64,000 nt of DNA, taken from contig OY540811.1 in assembly GCA_961205875.1 (NCBI GenBank), forward strand, positions 23,119,248-23,183,247, read 5' to 3'. The first letter of the stretch is position 1; every line of letters begins with the position of its first letter. The position numbers and the translations under genes are program-made. This DNA is from Sialis fuliginosa (Eukaryota > Arthropoda > Insecta > Megaloptera > Sialidae). Under the pieces are notes generated by a model, which saw nothing but the letters and a program-made list of their open reading frames with translations, made no database searches and was not told the DNA's origin. Positions 57,910 through 64,000 of this stretch are shown here, in pieces.

Positions 57910-58445
57910 CAGTAAAAGCTCCTTATTCGCGCTTCCTTCATTCGCGTTTTCACTATTCGCGGATTAAAAAAATGCGACCCAATTCCTATATTCGCGGCTA
58001 AAGATTTCTTTATTCGCGGATCTAATCAGTACATACATAATAATAAAAAGGATTCCAATAGGTATCCAACCCGATATCCTTTGTAAACGCCGTCAAATGG
58101 ACTAATAAAAAAGTAAAATAGAAAAATTTAATACATAGTGCAATTAAAAGTGCATAAATAATAAAATATCAAGATATTCTATTTGTGTTTGACAGCAATA
58201 TTTACCAACCTGAAAATGACAATAGCGTTGTGAAAACTGATTGCCTAAGCCTGAAGATAATAATTAATCAATATGGTCAAAAACTTCAATTAAATTGATT
58301 TTTTTATATTGTATTTGTTTATTTATTTTGTCAACTAGGAACGTATCCCCTATAATCCCATATAAATTACCATTCCGTATTCACGGTTTCTGTATTCGCG
58401 GCATATTTATGGAACATATACCCCGCGAATAAAGAGCTTTTACTG
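57910..58445. mobile_element. pogo/Tigger-like non-autonomous element
   Basis: TA on both sides (57908-57909, 58446-58447) and the ends CAGTAAAAGCTCCTTATTCG and, in reverse, CAGTAAAAGCTCTTTATTCG (one mismatch) match the TA-CAGT…ACTG-TA signature of the pogo branch of Tc1/mariner. TATTCGCGG words are iterated near both ends (57948, 57992, 58012; 58394), as expected for transposase-binding subterminal repeats. At 536 bp it encodes no transposase. Confidence 0.85.
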
Positions 58446-58447
58446 TA

Positions 58448-59662
58448 AATTGAAACATAATTATTAATTCCAAAGGCCATAATATATAAATCTCTTAAAA
58501 TATACAAAAAATTGTAGTATTTGCAATTCTATTATGATCGTTAGAAATATCTAGAATTATGGATATTTGTTGTGTTATGGACACATTAAATTAATAACTA
58601 TATTAATATGAGTTAAAATTATTTTTATAATAATTATTCTTATTATTTTACAATCGTAGAAAAAGATATTTTATAAAATTACTTTTTATAGGTAAAGTTT
58701 AATTAAAAAATACAAATTCAATTTATTCATAAAAGTGTGAGATATTTTTTTACTAATCAAATAAATATTCTAGCAGCAAACTTTGCTAAACGAAAAATGT
58801 TGACATTGGCAACGGAATGACATAAATTGTACTTATATTAATTTGCATTAATAAGAATATTTGAATTCAGTTTTCTAAGAAAAAATGGTAATTACATCTT
58901 AACTTTTATCTTATATATAGTATGTCAATCAGATATTTCATAAATTATAATGTTGCACTATAGATATAATATACAAAAGACCTTAATTATTGCAAATAAT
59001 ATTCTAACCATTAAAAATTAATTAGCGATCAATAATTTCTGGCTTTATATATTTTACATTAAAAATATCTTACATCGTTATTTAAAAAAAAATTTATTAA
59101 TATTTTCTATTTCCTACCCTTGAAACAAAACCTTCAGTAATATTATCTTAATTTTATTTTATTATCATAAAAATAAATATAGAGTTTTGTTTTTACTTCT
59201 CTCGTATTCCTCTCAGACATATAACTATTAATTAATTGAATTCTGCAGTCGCCTTGGTCGCTAGCTATTGAATTAAACATGCTATGGTACGGTATATAAT
59301 ATGCAATTTCCAATCCGTGAAGACTTCAGCTGAAGTTTGTATGAGTATGAAGGAATAAGATCAAATACCAATAGATAATAAGGATGTAAATATAGAGCTA
59401 TAATTACATCCTTATAGAGCTTTATAATGCTGTCTTCTTCCAATGAGCGTTTTAATCTTTTTGAACTATTTAGATAAGATTTTAATAATGCTTCTAGATG
59501 TAAATGACAGCTGTTCGATATTTATAATAGATTTGAAATATTAAATGAAAATTCAAGAATAGTAATTAACAATTGAAAAAGAGTGTAAAATATTAGAACA
59601 TTAGAATACAATTAAAATTTTAATTACTACAAATATATAAATAATTTGGGCGTATGCCATAA
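58448..59662. other. gene-free AT-rich stretch
   Basis: No supported gene. A hairpin with 11-bp perfect arms (TAAGGATGTAA / TTACATCCTTA) sits at about 59379-59416. Confidence 0.4.
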
Positions 59663-60240
59663 TGGTTCCGAAGAAAAAAATATAAAAACTGGGTCATATT
59701 CTACTATTTGAGATCTACATTTTGACACTCCACATTCCTAGATATGAAAATAAAAATAAAAAATTATATGACACCCTTCCCTATTATTCCAATTTTTACA
59801 ATGATATTGTTGACTTTAGTATTTGTCGTTGGTAGTCCCACCAAAGCCTCGTTATCCATTTTTTTCAGATTTTTTGAGCCAGTAGTTATCCAGTTAGAAG
59901 GGGGGAGACAAAATAAAATACTACTTTTAGCCCTCTGATTGTGAGATCTACATTTTGACACCCCACACGCCTGGGTATACATTTTTTTTCTTTTTGGATT
60001 TGCTTTAATACCGCTAGTTTGGTTATACATTTTGACGTGTAACATGCCTTGGTATTAAAAAATATATTTTTTACCTAGCTTTAACTCCTAAGTGCGCGCG
60101 CCCCCTCCTGAAAAATTTGTTTTTCAACAATTTTGTACATCTTTTACTAGCTTATATAGTTTACAAAATATTTTGCTTTGGCTGAAAAGGGCGGACGAAC
60201 GGACGACAAAGTGAGATTAATAGGGTTTCTTCGGAACCCT
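59663..60240 (-). mobile_element. AGGGTTCC-family MITE, minus-strand copy
   Basis: Its ends GGTTCCGAAGAA (59664-59675) and TTCTTCGGAACC (60227-60238) are exact complements. Read on the minus strand it has the family order: CCCTATTAATCTCACTTTGT, CGTCCG, TATATAAGCTAG, CACGTTAAAATGTATAACCA, a repeated sub-block with TGTCAAAATGTAGATCTCA, and a shortened end lacking the CTCCAAACAG segment. It is longer than the others because the internal AAATGTAGATCTCA sub-block is duplicated. Confidence 0.75.
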
Positions 60241-61656
60241 AAAAATGAACAGAAAAGTAATTAGAAATATTAAATCTTATTCTAGATAGTTTATTGAGAA
60301 TAACCCATCTACTGTATAAAAATTAAAATCCAACAATATTATTTTCAAATCTTTTTTACATAAACTTATTCAAAGTTTAATCTTTTTATGACGTAGGTAG
60401 ACCATTATACAAATATCTAAATAATGTACTTTAAAAGTTCTCTGTACACTGTTGTCGATATAGTGGTACTTTGTACGTATGTTTATTTCTAGTGCAATAA
60501 GTATGACTTCGACATTAATAAAAAAAATGTGTGCGCACTGAAAAATATGCAAACTTGGTAATGTGAGCATGTTAAGTTGTTTAAATTAAAATATATTTTA
60601 ACAATTCTATTATCAATTTACAAAATTATTTATAATATTAAAAAATCAACAATTATATTTAAACAAAAAATTAAATAAAACAAAATCGAAACCAGTGCTT
60701 GGTGGTAAGAATTTTTTAAATAATCGATATTTTAGATAACAAAACAAGTTTATAATAGAATTCAAACAAAATAAATAGGTATCAAAAAGTGTTAAATTAA
60801 TTTTTTCCATAATAATTTTTTTCCATCAATACATACATATTGAATATTTTTCTCATTCTTCGAAATATTTTGATCCCTGAATTTTTTGATAAATGTGTGC
60901 TTTATTTCTTAATATTTATACCAAACATCATTTTAATGCTTACATGACTGGACTAAAAACAAACTGTTACATTTCACCATCGTTGGAATGAAATAGTAAT
61001 TAATGGTTCATATTGACACTTAAACGTAGGTGCCTGGTAAAATATATCACAAAGTTTCTTAGAATTACTAATGATTTCCTATGGCCATTTAAACGACCTT
61101 TAACCTTTCTATTGTATTGAAGAAGTATTAAATAATTGACTTTGTCTCTTATTTGCTACGTAATTTTATGGTTGGTTAAAATTAATTTTCTTGACCTTAT
61201 ATACAAGTATTATGTGATTTATATTAGAAACCTACACTGTCTCAAGCCTGGATCACTTCTAAGAGCTTTATTGGGTCGAAATAAATCACCACTATTGTTT
61301 ATAAATAAATGATATTTCTAGCTTCGTTTATTCTCAACTATTATATTAAAAAGCGATATTATAAATTTTTATTGTTCCATACCCAAATCGGAAAACAGGA
61401 ACACTTATGGAATTAATACAATGTCTGTCTATCACAACCTTCTTGCTACTCAAACTTTGACCCTGTAAGTTAACATTTGGCATAATTATAGGGATTAATA
61501 TAACTGAGTTATAAAAAAATCATATTTTCATCACACTTTTTTGTAGGGCTGGAAGGAAGATACCAAAAAAAATGTTATGCAATTTCGGAGTTTTTTGTTA
61601 ATGTATTTTACTTTAACCTAATTTTGTTAAATAAGATTTGTATTATATTTATTACT
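60241..61656. other. gene-free AT-rich stretch
   Basis: No supported gene. A GTTCC/GGAAC-type repeat scrap is present at 61378-61500 (GGAAAACAGGAACACTTATG, AATGTCTGTCTATCACAACC), related to 31600-31830 in the opposite sense. Confidence 0.4.
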
Positions 61657-62540
61657 AGCTGGGCCCACGCGGCTTCGCTCGCGTAGACTACGGAATTATT
61701 GTTTAGGATTTTTGAAAAATATAGTTTAATTAATTAAGTACAAACACGATTAGTTATTATTGTAATAATAATTTATCAATACCTAAATTACCTAACAAAA
61801 ACGAATCAGAAGAAAAAAGTACAAATAATTTGTGTTCTGTTTAAATTTAAATGTTAATTATTGAAAACAAAATAAACACAAACGATCAGCCGAGGGACTC
61901 CGAATATCTACCGAGCGTACGCGAATCCAGTCTGATGTACTCGCTTCGATGCGGCACGACACCATACATTTAAAATATTATCTTTATAAATATATTTTAA
62001 GATATTTTCTAAACTATACGACCAAATTGAATGCTGTAAATGGCAAACTATATCTACATTAAGTACTTATGACGATGAAATCATTTATTTCGATAAGGAT
62101 TAATGTTTTGCTGGTCATAAGTCCATGTAAACAAAACCCAAATATTTTATGTTTTCTTTGTAACATAAAAGCAGTCATTGTGGCTTAAATATAAAAGTTA
62201 GACATATCGTGTCGCTGACTTAATTGTAGAACTTTTGATTCTACACAATTCTTTAATACATTATTTTGTTCTATATTGAACGGTTTAGGCAGCGTATTAC
62301 AAAACAGCGCGCCGACGGCAAAATTTTTTCCGACTTGATTTACTATTATCGTCACTGCTTTGTTGTTATGTTACCTAACGTAAAAAAAATATAGCCTATA
62401 ACCTGGCCAGAGAACGTACCTATGAATTAAAAAAAAACTCGTAAATCGGATAACTGGTTCTCGAGTGATAAGGTAACTAACGGACAGACAGACAGACAGA
62501 CAGACAGAGAGACGTTGAGCTTTATATATATTAAGGATAA
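61657..62540 (+). mobile_element. RTE-like retroelement fragment or SINE-like repeat with (CAGA)n tail
   Basis: It starts TACTAGCTGGGCCCACGCGG followed by CTTCGCTCGCGTAGACTACG, a head shared with the scrap at 26050, has a CpG-rich middle (61885-61960: GCCGAGGGACTCCGAATATC, CGAGCGTACGCGAATCC), and ends with CAGA repeats and GAGCTTTATATATATTAAGG. A 'head…CAGA…TTTATATATATTA' layout is characteristic of a large class of insect RTE-derived repeats as I remember them. No reverse transcriptase frame is present. Confidence 0.5.
62481..62513. repeat. CAGA tetranucleotide microsatellite
   Basis: About seven CAGA units (CGGACAGACAGACAGACAGA…) followed by GAGAGACG. It sits near the 3' end of the RTE-like fragment. 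Confidence 0.85.
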
Positions 62541-64000
62541 TATGCATATGATATTTTTGTTTACTTGAGTGTTACTAATATATTAACCTTAATTTATCTA
62601 TTTGTAAATCTGACTTCGCCAATAAAACATTATTATTGAAAAAGGTTAAAAATAACAGGCGGTAGAGTATTTATAGTTATTAGTTGATTTATATTCTAAA
62701 CACGGTAATATGTATTAATAATATATGTATTTATCAATAAACAGATTAACCGGTCGAACTTATATAATCGCTATCTTAATTTATCATCAATTATAACGAG
62801 GAACCGTTAGGCAAACATACATTAGGTACTCATTTCAGTTATATGAAATTATCGGATCATTATTTTAACTATTATCTATAAGTTTGTACCGAAATATTGC
62901 ATATGAATTGTTAAAATAGAACGTAGGATAAATAAATATCAAAAATGAAAGGTAATTTATTATTTCCACAGATTTTCTTTATCGTTCCGCTTTAATAAAT
63001 TCTTAATTATTTTCTTCGTAGCAATAACAAGTTTTTGTGCTATTTTCAGTTGATTATTTTTATATTTAACGTTGATGAGTACCAAACATTTAACATTACA
63101 GAATGACGTCATCAAAAAAATAAACGTGTAATAGTATTATAACAACGTTCATATACCTATTGAAATATTTACAGAAGAAAATAGTCAGTGGATATTATGT
63201 GTTACTACATTTAAAACTAATTAATACTTAATAGATGCTTAATAGATTTCACTTCAAATCTTGGATAGATATTTTTAGGACAGATTTTATTATAATTTTT
63301 AATATAAATGAGTCATATAAGTCTGATTCAAATAAAATAAAATGTACCAAATATTATGTAAATATAGAAACTAATTATCTTAATAATTTACATCATTATT
63401 ATTACCCTGATATCAGATTCTACTCCAGTAATAATATTAACTTCATGAAGATTTTAATTAATTAAACATTTTTTAAATATATAAAAAACCTGTTTTCATT
63501 TACTCACTGGCTCATCAACGTACAACCCAAACCTCTAGATTAGTCTAGAACTAGAAACATTACTTTTTTAGGTGTCATCTTTCTATACCTAAGGCATAGG
63601 CAGGAAAACGCTATTAATTTTTTTTGATACGTTTATCTACATATACAAAGGTGAATTTCAAGCAAAATATTTGCCTATTAACATAAAAATACAGGTTTAT
63701 TGCGATGTTTCAATGTAAAACCCTTATAGGAGTAAAAATATAAAGATATAAAATTATATAAATAGTATAAAAAAGATATAACGTGGGCGTAGCCGTGGGT
63801 GGATCGCAAGTTTATTATAATCCAAGCGACTTCGCATTTAATACTCGTATAAATACACATAAGGAATTTCCAAGAGGTAACAAATGACAAATGTCTGTTT
63901 CCTGAAAACAACTTACAAAAGTAGTATTCGGAACACCCTCAAGTTACGTTTTACAAAGTTTGCATCAACAAATTATGTCTCATCTTTCTTATTTGAATAT
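62541..64000. other. gene-free AT-rich stretch to the window end
   Basis: No supported gene. At 63783-63832 there is a less AT-rich GTGGGCGTAGCCGTGGGTGG block that reads like a weathered transposon piece. Short frames here (for example 63235-63465 and 63678-63911) have the composition of random AT-rich DNA. Confidence 0.4.

Noticed and set aside
1..64000. tRNA, rRNA or snRNA genes
   Set aside because: I looked for GGTTCGAATCC-type T-loops and rRNA-like GC-rich blocks; none with supporting structure was found. A tRNAscan or Infernal run would settle it.

Overview
This window looks like nuclear DNA from an insect, or at least an arthropod. It is strongly AT-rich and almost gene-free. One intron-bounded protein kinase exon lies near the left edge, and the rest is a graveyard of small, non-autonomous DNA transposons and retroelement scraps. 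The elements are of kinds common in insects: Tc1/mariner, pogo, hAT-like and PIF/Harbinger-like miniature elements, iterated GTCCGTCCGTCC tails, and RTE-like pieces with a 'CGCGGCTTCGCTCGCG' head. Nothing bacterial or viral is visible. I saw no operon, CRISPR array, rRNA or tRNA. The insect order cannot be fixed from the sequence alone; the repeats would suit Lepidoptera, Trichoptera or Hemiptera.

Region 1-4.3 kb. An AT-rich intron ends in a splice acceptor (…ACAG, 511-514). It is followed by the last coding exon (515-1787) of an SBK1-type serine/threonine kinase, the family called meng-po in Drosophila (name from memory). A polyadenylation signal follows at 1827, then AT-rich DNA that may include a long 3' UTR.

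Region 4.3-31 kb. Dense mobile-element debris. It includes a 647-bp hAT-like element with an exact 8-bp target duplication (4359-5005), a dead internally deleted mariner with 25-bp perfect terminal repeats (6570-7485), and a 196-bp insertion built of inverted arms with a hammerhead-like core (9650-9845). It also holds several long palindromic miniature elements (13441-13800, 15901-17705, 20367-20800, 21966-22380, 23785-24320), a 117-bp tandem repeat (18611-18963), and a near-perfect 654-bp palindrome flanked by an exact 8-bp duplication (29143-29796). A CpG-rich patch with two NRF-1/Ewg-type sites (19595-20244) is the best promoter candidate here.

Region 31-64 kb. Further copies of the same families are present: an AGGGTTCC family, a 'GCTTCTCG hairpin' family, a TCTATATAAAAATGAAT family, and two PIF/Harbinger-like MITEs with TWA duplications. 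There is also a hAT-like element carrying GCGGGATCCCGC repeats (44459-45453), a pogo-like element (57910-58445) and an RTE-like fragment with a (CAGA)n tail (61657-62540). Two small features could belong to real genes: a possible terminal exon at 43919-44160 with an acceptor and AATAAA signal, and a CpG-rich island with splice-donor-like edges at 48600-48810.

The genes do not form a visible functional group. The kinase is the only confident protein. The main biological content is the record of several DNA-transposon families that amplified here, some of which could fold into long double-stranded RNA if transcribed.
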